DNA of 64,000 nt from Mangrovibacterium diazotrophicum (GTDB lineage: Bacteria; Bacteroidota; Bacteroidia; Bacteroidales; Prolixibacteraceae): the NCBI RefSeq assembly GCF_003610535.1, contig NZ_RAPN01000005.1, positions 124,001-188,000 on the forward strand. The letters run 5' to 3'. Under the pieces are notes generated by a model. That model ran no database searches, was not told the origin of the DNA, and saw only the letters and a list, made by a program, of their open reading frames with translations. Made by a program: the position numbers and the translations under genes. Positions 7,517 to 15,524 of this stretch are shown here, in pieces. The first letter of the stretch is position 1; each line of letters begins with the position of its first letter.

Positions 7517-8464
7517 ATGAGCAATCAGAAAGTAATTACGGTGGTGGGAGCAACAGGAGCCCAGGGCGGTGGCTTGGTACGGGCGATCCTGAATGATCCG
7601 AGTGGCGAATTTTCGGTTCGGGCGGTCACACGAAACAGTGGTTCGGATAAAGCCAAAGCACTGGCCAAGCTGGGTGCCAATGTGGTTGAAGCCGATGTTT
7701 CGAACAAAGCCAGCCTGTTGCATGCCTTTGAAGATTCGTATGGTATTTTTTGTGTGACCTTTTTCTGGGAACACTATTCGCCGGAAAAAGAAATGCAGAA
7801 CGCCAAAAACATGGCCGAAGCAGCCGCCGAGGTGGGGGCCAAACACGTAATTTGGTCAACGCTGGAAGATACCCGCAAGTGGGTTCCGCTGGATGACGAC
7901 CGGATGCCGACCCTCCATGGAAAATACAAGGTGCCGCACTTCGACGGCAAAGGCGAAGCGGATGCTTATTTCGTGAACAGCGGGGTGCCTTACACCTTGT
8001 TGTTAGCCTCGTTCTACTGGGACAATTTCATTCATTTCGGTATGGGACCTCAGAAGGACGAGAGCGGCAAACTGGCGCTCAACCTGCCGATGGGCGATAA
8101 AAAACTGCCGGGCATTGCTGCCGAAGATATTGGTAAATGTGCCCTGGCCATCTTCAAAGATCCGGTAACCTACCAAGGGAAAACGGTCGGTATCTCGGGC
8201 GAGCACCTCACTGGCCAGGAAATGGCCGATTCGTTTGCAAAAGCGTTCAACACCGAAGTGGCCTACAATGCCGTTCCTTTTGATATTTACCGCGGGCTGG
8301 GCTTCCCCGGGGCCGACGACCTGGGCAATATGTTCCAGTTCAAACACGACTTCCAGGAGGACTTCTGTGGTGTAAGAAGCGTGGCAAACTCCAAAGCCAT
8401 GAACCCGGAACTACAGTCGTTCGACCAGTGGCTCGCCAAGCACAAGGAGCAGATGGATCTTTAG
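7517..8464 (+). CDS. NmrA/HSCARG-like NAD(P)-binding protein
   Basis: A 315-residue cytosolic protein of the atypical short-chain dehydrogenase (NmrA-like) group. The N-terminal Rossmann motif VVGATGAQGGG (residues about 8-18) binds NAD(P); further family-like segments are VVEADVSNKASL, the FWEHYSPEKEMQNAKN region and HVIWSTLEDTRKW. The catalytic Tyr-x-x-x-Lys of classical SDRs is not obvious, as in NmrA and HSCARG, which act as redox sensors rather than as dehydrogenases. The start at 7517 (MSNQKV) is chosen over an upstream Met because the Rossmann strand begins at residue 5. It is a single gene that ends at a shared bidirectional terminator. Its physiological role is unknown. Confidence 0.8.
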   Translation: MSNQKVITVVGATGAQGGGLVRAILNDPSGEFSVRAVTRNSGSDKAKALAKLGANVVEADVSNKASLLHAFEDSYGIFCVTFFWEHYSPEKEMQNAKNMAEAAAEVGAKHVIWSTLEDTRKWVPLDDDRMPTLHGKYKVPHFDGKGEADAYFVNSGVPYTLLLASFYWDNFIHFGMGPQKDESGKLALNLPMGDKKLPGIAAEDIGKCALAIFKDPVTYQGKTVGISGEHLTGQEMADSFAKAFNTEVAYNAVPFDIYRGLGFPGADDLGNMFQFKHDFQEDFCGVRSVANSKAMNPELQSFDQWLAKHKEQMDL

Positions 8465-8490
8465 GGTGAAAACAAAGGTATCCCTATGGA

Positions 8491-8530
8491 AGATTGCTTC
8501 GCTATGCTCGCAATGACGACGAGGCAATCT
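8491..8530. repeat. Dispersed extragenic repeat of the CGTCATTGCGAGC type
   Basis: Read on the minus strand this 40-bp block contains CGTCATTGCGAGCATAGCGA followed by AGCAATCT, a sequence family I recognise as scattered through many unrelated bacterial genomes. It is bounded by the inverted pair AGATTGC / GCAATCT. Confidence 0.65.
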
Positions 8531-8561
8531 CTGCCGCCGCTCAGCAAATGAACACAAAATA

Positions 8562-8600
8562 ATTGAGGGCTTCACTTCGAGTGAAACCCTCAATACATAC
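8562..8600. terminator. Bidirectional terminator between NmrA-like gene and yqeY
   Basis: ATTGAGGG / CCCTCAAT closes an inner stem TTCACTTCGAGTGAA, giving a long near-perfect hairpin (8562-8594). It lies between convergent genes. T-runs are weak, so efficiency is uncertain. Confidence 0.6.
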
Positions 8601-8619
8601 ATATCTTATTGCAGCGAAA

Positions 8620-9069
8620 TTACGCCAGCAACGCTTTTACTTTGTCGGCAATGTCTTTGCCATCGGCTTTACCCGCCAGCTCTTTCGAGGCCATGCCCAT
8701 CACTTTTCCCATTTCTTTAACGGAAGAAGCGCCGGTTTTTTCAATAATGGCTTTTACGGCAGCTGTCAGTTCGTCGTCCGAAAGTTTCTTCGGCAAGTAT
8801 TCGTCGAAAACAGCAACCTGCACCAGCTCATCAGCTGCCAGGTCTTCGCGGCCTTGCTCTTTGTACAGGTTCGCCGAATCGGTTCCCTGTTTGGCCAGTT
8901 TCTGAATAATTTTGATGACTTCGGTGTCATCCAGCTCGTGTGATGCTGTCGCTGTTTTGGCTTCAATCAACACTTTTTTAATGTTGCGTAAGGCGGCGGT
9001 TTTCTCTTTATCGCGGGCCTTCATTGCCGTTGTCAGGTCAGCATTTATTTGGTCAAATAAACTCATCAT
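8620..9069 (-). CDS. yqeY: GatB/YqeY domain protein
   Basis: A 149-residue protein of the YqeY family, related to the C-terminal tRNA-binding domain of GatB (the amidotransferase that makes Gln-tRNA or Asn-tRNA). The length is typical of stand-alone members. Helical, Lys/Asp/Ala-rich sequence with AALRNIKKVLIEAK at the start and VKEMGKVMGMASKELAGKA near the end fits the family. It is the last gene of the division cluster, 156 bp after ftsZ; yqeY directly after ftsZ is frequent in Bacteroidota. Start could be 9069 or the next Met at 9066. The precise role of free YqeY is not settled. Confidence 0.88.
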   Translation of the reverse strand: MMSLFDQINADLTTAMKARDKEKTAALRNIKKVLIEAKTATASHELDDTEVIKIIQKLAKQGTDSANLYKEQGREDLAADELVQVAVFDEYLPKKLSDDELTAAVKAIIEKTGASSVKEMGKVMGMASKELAGKADGKDIADKVKALLA

Positions 9070-9130
9070 TTAAGACTTTAAAATTCGTTCTCCAAAGTTT
9101 TCAAAAAATCGGACGCAATCCAAATTTAGT

Positions 9131-9222
9131 TCCCAGTTTACTGTTGTCAGTTTTGAGTTTCGGGTTTCGAATTGCGTGAGCTTGGCACACTCCCTGCCCT
9201 TTGCTCTCTGCTCTCTGCCCTT
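9131..9222. repeat. Degenerate 7-bp tandem repeats between yqeY and ftsZ
   Basis: Two short arrays with 7-bp period are readable: TTTGAGT, TTCGGGT, TTCGAAT at 9152-9172 (with weaker units back to 9131), and TGCCCTT, TGCTCTC, TGCTCTC, TGCCCTT at 9195-9222. The second array ends 3 bp before the ftsZ stop codon. Similar heptamer arrays occur at 39387, 39523 and 42348. Confidence 0.6.
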
Positions 9223-9225
9223 TGC

Positions 9226-10638
9226 CTAGTCCACATTATCGTGCAGGAACGAATTGTTATCGCGCAGGAATGTTTTGTTATCGTCGTCCTGCGAAAGCGA
9301 GAAGCGCGACATTTTGTTTTCAAACTTTCCGCGGTTGTTGTCAATCTTCAGGTTCTTGCGACGGTAGGCCGGAATGTTCTCCAGCTTGTCCACCAGGTCG
9401 TCATCCGAGCTCGAGAAATCAATTTTCACCGAGTAATCGTCGTCCGGGCTGGGCTGCGGCTGTCCGTATAAAGCTTCAAACTCGTCCGGCTTCGGATAGT
9501 CGATCTCAAACTCGATCATACTTTGGTTTTGCGGCTTCTTCTCCTCCACCGGTTTCGATTTGAAAACCTGCGGACGCGGGATTCCGCCAAACTGATCCTT
9601 TTGATCTTCTCCCAGCGAATGGTATGTTTTTTCAACTTTTTGGGCTGCCATCATTTCCGGAATGCTGCTTATGCTGAACCCTGTGGCAATCACCGTCACC
9701 GAGATTTCTTCGCCCAGCTCTTCATCCAGACCGTTACCCCAGATCAGGTCGGCTTCGTGCCCGGCTTTCGCCTGGATATAGTCGGTGATCTGTCCAATTT
9801 CATCCATGGTTACTTCCTCATTTCCGGAAGTAATATTCAGCAGGATATTTTGAGCGCCGCGAATATCGTTGTTATTCAGCAAAGGCGAGTTCAAGGCTTC
9901 CTCCACGGCACGCAAGGCACGATCCTCGCCGGTTGCTTTGGCCGATCCCATCAGGGCCACACCACTTTTACGCATCACGGTTTCCACATCGGCAAAGTCC
10001 ACATTGATGTAGCCCGCCACGGTAATAATTTCGGCAATCCCCTTTGCCGCTGTTGCCAAAACATTGTCGGCCTTGGCAAAGGCTTCAGAGATTTTGAAAT
10101 CGCCGTACATTTCGCGGATGCGTTCGTTGTTGATTACCAGCAACGAGTCGACATGTGTCTGCATCTCGCTAATTCCGTCGATCGCCTGTTTAATCCGGCG
10201 GCGACCTTCATTCCGGAACGGAATGGTAACAATACCAACCGTGAGAATATTGAGTTCGCGACAGGCTTCGGCAATCACCGGCGCGGCACCGGTTCCGGTA
10301 CCACCACCCATTCCGGCCGTGATGAACACCATTTTGGTGTCCTGCTCAATCGCCTGTTTTACATCGTTGATGTTTTCAACGGCGGCCTCCCGGCCAATGT
10401 CGGGTTTGTTGCCGGCACCACGCCCTTCAGTGAGCGAAGCACCCAGCTGTACTTTCATGGGAATCGGGCTGTTTTGCAAAGCCTGTGCATCGGTGTTGCA
10501 AACCATGAAACCCACATCTTTAATTCCTTGCTGGTACATGTGGTTGACCGCGTTGCCACCACCACCACCAACACCAATTACTTTTATAATGCTGCCGGAA
10601 GATTTTTCCAGATCGAAGTTCATTATATCGTTAGCCAT
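9226..10638 (-). CDS. ftsZ: Cell division GTPase FtsZ (canonical copy)
   Basis: A 470-residue tubulin-like GTPase that polymerises into the Z-ring at midcell. The GTP-binding signature GGGTGTGAAP lies at about 111-120, preceded by the VGGGGGNAV loop, and the catalytic T7 loop NVDFAD is at 212-217. The core ends near residue 330. Then follows a long acidic linker and LENIPAYRRKN, a segment seen in Bacteroidota FtsZ proteins. The chain ends with the short peptide SFLHDNVD, which in FtsZ proteins binds FtsA and other partners. A second ftsZ-like gene lies 14 bp upstream on the same strand. It is almost certainly co-transcribed with that gene and ftsA. Confidence 0.96.
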   Translation of the reverse strand: MANDIMNFDLEKSSGSIIKVIGVGGGGGNAVNHMYQQGIKDVGFMVCNTDAQALQNSPIPMKVQLGASLTEGRGAGNKPDIGREAAVENINDVKQAIEQDTKMVFITAGMGGGTGTGAAPVIAEACRELNILTVGIVTIPFRNEGRRRIKQAIDGISEMQTHVDSLLVINNERIREMYGDFKISEAFAKADNVLATAAKGIAEIITVAGYINVDFADVETVMRKSGVALMGSAKATGEDRALRAVEEALNSPLLNNNDIRGAQNILLNITSGNEEVTMDEIGQITDYIQAKAGHEADLIWGNGLDEELGEEISVTVIATGFSISSIPEMMAAQKVEKTYHSLGEDQKDQFGGIPRPQVFKSKPVEEKKPQNQSMIEFEIDYPKPDEFEALYGQPQPSPDDDYSVKIDFSSSDDDLVDKLENIPAYRRKNLKIDNNRGKFENKMSRFSLSQDDDNKTFLRDNNSFLHDNVD

Positions 10639-10652
10639 AACCTGTAATTTTC

Positions 10653-11924
10653 TTAGTTGTTTTCAGTCATCGATTCATCCTGATCGTCAAATAAACGGTT
10701 GAACTGACGCATAAACCAGTTGTCGGTCGCGCCATCCGCTTTTTCGTTCACTAGTTCCCCGGACGATTTTTTCTTCCGGTTAGTCGTCGCAGACTTTTTT
10801 TGAGTTTTGCGGGCCGTACCAGGTTGTGGCTCAGGTCTCATTTCAAAAACTGTCCCTTCGTACGTATCGTCTTCCAGATTGATATCCAGTATATCTTCGT
10901 TTTCCAATTCGTGTTTTTCAACCGGCGGCTCTTCACGCAACAATTCGCTCGGGTTTTTGTCGAATCGGGTGGCTGCAATGGTTACGCTTACGCGGGTACC
11001 CAATTTGCTGTCCTTGCCGTTCCCCCAAATGATGTTGGCGTCCTGCCCGGCCTTTTCCTGCAGAAACTCGATGATATCGCCAATCTCACCCATGGTGATT
11101 TCATCGTCACCCGAGATGATGTTGAGAAGGATATCTTTTGTTCCGCGGATGTCGTTGCTATCCAGCAAGGGCGACTCCAGCGCTTCGTGAACCGCTTTCA
11201 TGGCCCGGTCTTCACCTTCGGCATAACCGGTTCCCATGATAAACACTTCACTGTTTGCCATCACGGTGTGCACATCGGCAAAGTCGATGTTGATCTGACC
11301 ATGCACGGTAATGATTTCGGCCACCCCCTTCACGGCAGCCGTAATAATATCGTCGGCCTTTTTAAAGGCTTTCGACGCTGGAAGATTACCGTAGATTTTA
11401 TGCAGCTTTTCATTACTGATCACCAGCATACTATCCACATGTTCCTTCATGCGTTCAATACCGTCAATAGCCTGTTCAAACCGGCGTTTCCCTTCGGCCG
11501 GAGATGGTGCTGTGACCACGGCAATCGTCAAAATGCCCAGCTCACGCGCCAAACCGGCAATAACCGGCGCCGCACCTGTTCCGGTACCACCACCCATTCC
11601 GGCAGTGATAAACAACATCTTGGTATTTGCGTCCAGCACATTGCGCACATCGTCGAGGTTTTCGATTGCTGCCTGACGACCATGTTCCGGTTGGTTACCG
11701 GCACCACGTCCTTCCGTCAGCGTTACCCCCAGCTGAATCTTAATCGGCACGGGGCTGTTGATCATGGCCTGTGCGTCGGTGTTGCAAATAATGAAGTCGA
11801 CCCCATGAATACCTTCGTTATACATGTGATTGACTGCGTTGCAACCGGCGCCGCCCACACCCAACACCTTGATCAGTGACGACTGCGCTCTTTCTAATCC
11901 AAATTCAATCATTTCCTCTATCAT
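10653..11924 (-). CDS. ftsZ: Second FtsZ paralogue with divergent tail
   Basis: A 423-residue tubulin-like GTPase beside canonical ftsZ. The G-box GGGTGTGAAP (111-120) and T7 loop NIDFAD (212-217) fall at the same residue numbers as in the neighbour, so the first 220 residues align without a gap, and both catalytic features are kept. Differences are concentrated after the core: the linker is basic (RKTQKK, NRKKKSSG) instead of acidic, the IPAYRRK segment is missing, and the chain ends in an amphipathic WFMRQFNRLFDD followed by acidic residues, not in the SFLHDNVD-like peptide. It is 119 bp after ftsA. It probably co-polymerises with, or modulates, the canonical FtsZ; that is inference. Confidence 0.93.
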   Translation of the reverse strand: MIEEMIEFGLERAQSSLIKVLGVGGAGCNAVNHMYNEGIHGVDFIICNTDAQAMINSPVPIKIQLGVTLTEGRGAGNQPEHGRQAAIENLDDVRNVLDANTKMLFITAGMGGGTGTGAAPVIAGLARELGILTIAVVTAPSPAEGKRRFEQAIDGIERMKEHVDSMLVISNEKLHKIYGNLPASKAFKKADDIITAAVKGVAEIITVHGQINIDFADVHTVMANSEVFIMGTGYAEGEDRAMKAVHEALESPLLDSNDIRGTKDILLNIISGDDEITMGEIGDIIEFLQEKAGQDANIIWGNGKDSKLGTRVSVTIAATRFDKNPSELLREEPPVEKHELENEDILDINLEDDTYEGTVFEMRPEPQPGTARKTQKKSATTNRKKKSSGELVNEKADGATDNWFMRQFNRLFDDQDESMTENN

Positions 11925-12043
11925 AAGCGAGGATTTTTACAATTAAAATACAAACACGAACCTTATAAAAATCTGTTCATTCGTTACGAATCTGATAAAC
12001 AATACCTATAATCGCTATCCGCCCGCAGGCAGACATTTTCTAT

Positions 12044-13339
12044 CTACTTCATCTCGATCCCTTGCTCGTCGTTAAAGAACATATCCATCTGACGGGCAAC
12101 ACCTTCTTTCATCGACTTCAGGAAGCCGAATGAGTTGGATTTTGGTTTCGCCACTTTTTTCTTCACCGGCTCTTTTTTACCGTCAAAGGCTGTTTCTTTC
12201 AAACCAATTTGCAGCAATCCCAAAACCGTTGCGAAACGGGGATCTTCCAGTCCTTTCCAGGGCTTGTCGGTTTTCAGTCGCGGAACACCAATCCGAACAT
12301 CCATCCCGGTTTGGTATTTCAACAACTGGTTCAGGTTGAGCAGTAAAGCTGTCCCACCTGTCAATACTATTCCGGCGCCGATGCGGTCTCCAAAACCCGA
12401 TTTTTCAATGTGGAAGTTGATGCTTTCGATGATCTCTTCCATACGAGCCTGAATGACGTAAGCGAGGTTGCGGAAACTGATTTCTTTCGGTTCCCAACCC
12501 GATGGTGAAGGAATCGTCACCACTTTGTCTTCGGGTGCAAAATCGCCCATGGCCTGTCCGAACTGCGTTTTCAGCGACTCAGCCTGGCGCAGCACAATAG
12601 AGCATCCTTCTTTAATATCGTGGGTCAACACGTTTCCGCCAAAGGGAATCAGGGATGAATAGCGCAGCACACCTTCATGAAAAATGGCCAACTTCGTGGT
12701 ACCACCGCCAATATCCAACAAAATAACTCCCGTTTCTTTTTCTTCCTCGGTCAGCAGAATTTCCGATGACGCCAGCGGATCGATAATCGCCTGCTTCACC
12801 TTTATGCCGGTTTGCTCCAGCCCTAACTGCAGATTACTCTCGTACGACTCGGGCGCTACCAACAACTTAAATTCCACTTCCAGGTGCTCAGCCTTCATAC
12901 CAACCGGATCCGGGCACTCGCCCTCCTGATCAACCTGATACAATTGCGGCTCAGCATGATATATTTTATAACCCTCCGGCAACTCGGCTTTCTTCACCTT
13001 TTGGATCAGAAATTCAACGTCCGCCTCCGTTACCAGGTGGTCTTTGTCAATGTATTTTTCAGCCTTCAAACTGAAGGTCTTCAGCTGTTGTCCGACGATG
13101 TTCACATAAACCTCGTCAATATCAGTTCCGATGTGCTCCTCGGCCTGACGAAGCGCCACGTCAATCGCCCGCGACACCTCTTCGATATTGAGAACCACAC
13201 CTCGTCTAACTCCGGCCGAAGCTGATGTTCCGATTCCCAGGATCTCAACTTTGCCTTCTTCAGTCCATTGTCCGGCAACAACCACAATCTTAGTGGTACC
13301 GACATCTACTGCTGCAACTATTTTTTTGCTCTTGGCCAT
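12044..13339 (-). CDS. ftsA: Cell division protein FtsA
   Basis: A 431-residue actin-like ATPase that ties FtsZ filaments to the inner membrane and recruits later division proteins. The actin-fold phosphate-1 motif AAVDVGTTKI is at residues 9-18 and phosphate-2 LDIGGGTTKLAIF near 205-220; adenosine motif IVLTGGTALL is near 322. The 1C domain typical of FtsA sits between the first two. The last 30 residues (FGFLKSMKEGVARQMDMFF) make an amphipathic membrane-targeting helix followed by a short acidic tail. It lies between ftsQ (60 bp upstream) and the two ftsZ genes, the usual order. Confidence 0.96.
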   Translation of the reverse strand: MAKSKKIVAAVDVGTTKIVVVAGQWTEEGKVEILGIGTSASAGVRRGVVLNIEEVSRAIDVALRQAEEHIGTDIDEVYVNIVGQQLKTFSLKAEKYIDKDHLVTEADVEFLIQKVKKAELPEGYKIYHAEPQLYQVDQEGECPDPVGMKAEHLEVEFKLLVAPESYESNLQLGLEQTGIKVKQAIIDPLASSEILLTEEEKETGVILLDIGGGTTKLAIFHEGVLRYSSLIPFGGNVLTHDIKEGCSIVLRQAESLKTQFGQAMGDFAPEDKVVTIPSPSGWEPKEISFRNLAYVIQARMEEIIESINFHIEKSGFGDRIGAGIVLTGGTALLLNLNQLLKYQTGMDVRIGVPRLKTDKPWKGLEDPRFATVLGLLQIGLKETAFDGKKEPVKKKVAKPKSNSFGFLKSMKEGVARQMDMFFNDEQGIEMK

Positions 13340-13399
13340 AAGCTTTACTTTTAGTCTCTGTTCTTTTTCACAAAAAATCGCACTGCACTCCGCGGCTCG

Positions 13400-14149
13400 C
13401 TACCGCTTTGTACAAACTACCTGATCTTTATATTTTAGGCTAATTTTCTTGTATTTGTCCCATCCAAATTCGTTGAAAGCCTGTGCGTATAAGGCCTTCA
13501 GATTGCGAAACTTTTCGCGGTAATTCGTTGCTTCACCGAATTCGATAATCTGGTCACCCACCAAAGGAACCATCAACAGCTCGCCTGAACCGTTCACCGC
13601 AACCTGCTTGATCTGCGCTTTCCAGAAATCGTCGCCGTTGATAAACTCAATCAGCGGGATCAATTCTTTCCGTGCAAACTTCTCATCCACCTGTCCGGTG
13701 ACCAACATCACATGCGAGGTAAATTTCGGGTTCGCCGGAATAACAACGCCTGCCTCATCCATGTAATAATCCGTCTGACCGTCTTTCACACGAAACAGGG
13801 GTTCACGCTGTGTCACCTCAACCACCAAATGGCCTTTAAAGTCCATCCGGTCGCCCTCGATGTGACGAAAAACTTCCGCGTTTTTAATCGCCGGTGTTTT
13901 CTCCAGCTTCAACTCCAAAGTGTGCGCGTTCACCTGGTCGAGCTTACGCTCAAACAACTTCGGATCGGCAGCTTTCACCAACCGGGTAACCTCTGCCTCA
14001 TCAATAAAACGAGGCGAATCATCCGGGATCACAACCGTAATCTCATCACATTTCACTTTCGACAAACTGCCGGAGGAAAATGCCATGGTGAAGACCAGGA
14101 AAATTCCGGCCAACACGATTAATCCGATATTTAAAATCCGTTTAAACAT
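13400..14149 (-). CDS. ftsQ: Cell division protein FtsQ
   Basis: A 249-residue bitopic inner-membrane protein with a short cytoplasmic start, one membrane helix (residues about 7-26) and a periplasmic part. The segment ITVVIPDDSPRFIDEAEV to VFRHIEGDRMDFKGHLVV fits a POTRA-like domain, and VTQREPLFRV with YYMDEAGVVIP is the characteristic FtsQ beta domain start. FtsQ links FtsL and the septal synthase to the divisome. The gene overlaps the end of murC by 8 bp, so translation is likely coupled. Confidence 0.9.
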   Translation of the reverse strand: MFKRILNIGLIVLAGIFLVFTMAFSSGSLSKVKCDEITVVIPDDSPRFIDEAEVTRLVKAADPKLFERKLDQVNAHTLELKLEKTPAIKNAEVFRHIEGDRMDFKGHLVVEVTQREPLFRVKDGQTDYYMDEAGVVIPANPKFTSHVMLVTGQVDEKFARKELIPLIEFINGDDFWKAQIKQVAVNGSGELLMVPLVGDQIIEFGEATNYREKFRNLKALYAQAFNEFGWDKYKKISLKYKDQVVCTKR

Positions 14150-15524
14150 TTTCCGTTTGTTTTAAAAATCGTGCTACAGGTTCCACCAACAAATCAATAT
14201 CACCGGCTCCCATCATCAGAATGATACCGGGCTTCAGGTACTGCGCATTCGTTATCATTTCGGCTTTGGTAAACAAATGCTTCTCGTCCAGTTTCACCTG
14301 GTCGAAAATTATTCCCGAAGTCACTCCGGGGATCGGCTTTTCGCGGGCCGGGTAAATATCGAGCAGGAACAACTCGTCCAACTGGCTCAGCTGCTCTGCA
14401 AATTCAGGTGCAAAATCTTTTGTCCGGCTGTACAGGTGAGGCTGAAAAATGCCCGTCACCCAACGATCGGCAAACATCGCTTTCACCGAACTGATCGTCG
14501 CCTTCAACTCCTCCGGATGATGCGCGTAATCATCAATCAACAAATACTCGTTACCACGGTAACGAATGTCGAAGCGGCGTTTCACTCCCTGATAAGTGGC
14601 CACAGCCGCTTTCACTTCTTCCTCCGACACTCCGGCCAGCAAAGCCAGCGCTGAAGCAGCCACTGCATTTTCAACGTTCAACAAGCCCGGATAATTCAAC
14701 TGCATGTCGCGAATCAGGCCATCGGGGTATTGCAGGTCGAAATGATAAGCTTCGTTTTTCAAACTCACATTCAGCGCGCAGAAATCAGCCTGCTCATTCA
14801 GCGAGTAACTGTAATGTTTTATCGCCGGATTGTGCGATTCCGAGATCGGTAAACCCTTCTTGGCGACAACTGCGCCTCCCGAACGAATCTGCCCAACAAA
14901 TTCACGGAACGATTTCAGGATGGCACCGTGATCGCCGTAAATATCCAGATGATCGGCATCCATCGAGGTCACTACCGCATAATCCGGGTGAAGCTGCAAA
15001 AACGAACGGTCGAACTCGTCGGCTTCAGCCACCATCCACTCGCTCTCAGCCGAAAGCAGCAAATTGGTCGCATAATTTTTGGAGATGCCGCCCAGGAAGG
15101 CAGAGCAATCCAAGCGCGAACTTTTCAAAATATGCGCAGTCATAGTAGACACGGTGGTTTTACCATGCGTGCCGGCAACCGCCAAAGTCTTTCCTTCGTC
15201 GCAAATCATGCCCAAAACTTGCGAGCGCTTCCGGATTGTGAAACCCGACTTCTCCAGGTAAACCCTCTCCTCCAAGTCCGCAGGAACAGCCGGAGTGAGC
15301 ACCACCAAACAGGTATTTTTATCGAGGCCTGCAACCAATTCGGGTTGATCGGTGTAATGCACATCAATCCCCTCGCTGACCAAGGCTTTGGTCAATTCCG
15401 TCTCGGTTTTATCGTAGCCGGAAACTGCAAAACCAGCATGCTTAAACCAGCGTGCCAGTGCGCTCATCCCGATTCCTCCGATACCGAGAAAATAAACTTG
15501 TTTTATGTCGTTCAAGCCTTTCAT
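14142..15524 (-). CDS. murC: UDP-N-acetylmuramate--L-alanine ligase MurC
   Basis: A 460-residue cytosolic Mur ligase that adds L-alanine to UDP-MurNAc, using ATP. The N-terminal UDP-binding strand is FLGIGGIGMSALA (residues 12-24), the ATP P-loop is GTHGKTTVS (118-126), and the middle-domain motifs EADEFDRSFL and DDYAHHPEE are typical of MurC. Length is normal for the family. It overlaps murG by 4 bp upstream and ftsQ by 8 bp downstream, so the three are translated as a coupled block. Confidence 0.96.
   Translation of the reverse strand: MKGLNDIKQVYFLGIGGIGMSALARWFKHAGFAVSGYDKTETELTKALVSEGIDVHYTDQPELVAGLDKNTCLVVLTPAVPADLEERVYLEKSGFTIRKRSQVLGMICDEGKTLAVAGTHGKTTVSTMTAHILKSSRLDCSAFLGGISKNYATNLLLSAESEWMVAEADEFDRSFLQLHPDYAVVTSMDADHLDIYGDHGAILKSFREFVGQIRSGGAVVAKKGLPISESHNPAIKHYSYSLNEQADFCALNVSLKNEAYHFDLQYPDGLIRDMQLNYPGLLNVENAVAASALALLAGVSEEEVKAAVATYQGVKRRFDIRYRGNEYLLIDDYAHHPEELKATISSVKAMFADRWVTGIFQPHLYSRTKDFAPEFAEQLSQLDELFLLDIYPAREKPIPGVTSGIIFDQVKLDEKHLFTKAEMITNAQYLKPGIILMMGAGDIDLLVEPVARFLKQTENV

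Noticed and set aside
9523-10647. Long plus-strand reading frame of about 374 codons opposite ftsZ
   Set aside because: It lies entirely opposite the real ftsZ gene and its translation is rich in His, Arg and Phe without any domain, which is typical of a shadow frame on the opposite strand.
10800-11879. Long plus-strand reading frame opposite the second ftsZ gene
   Set aside because: Same reason: the strand with the GTPase motifs is the coding one.
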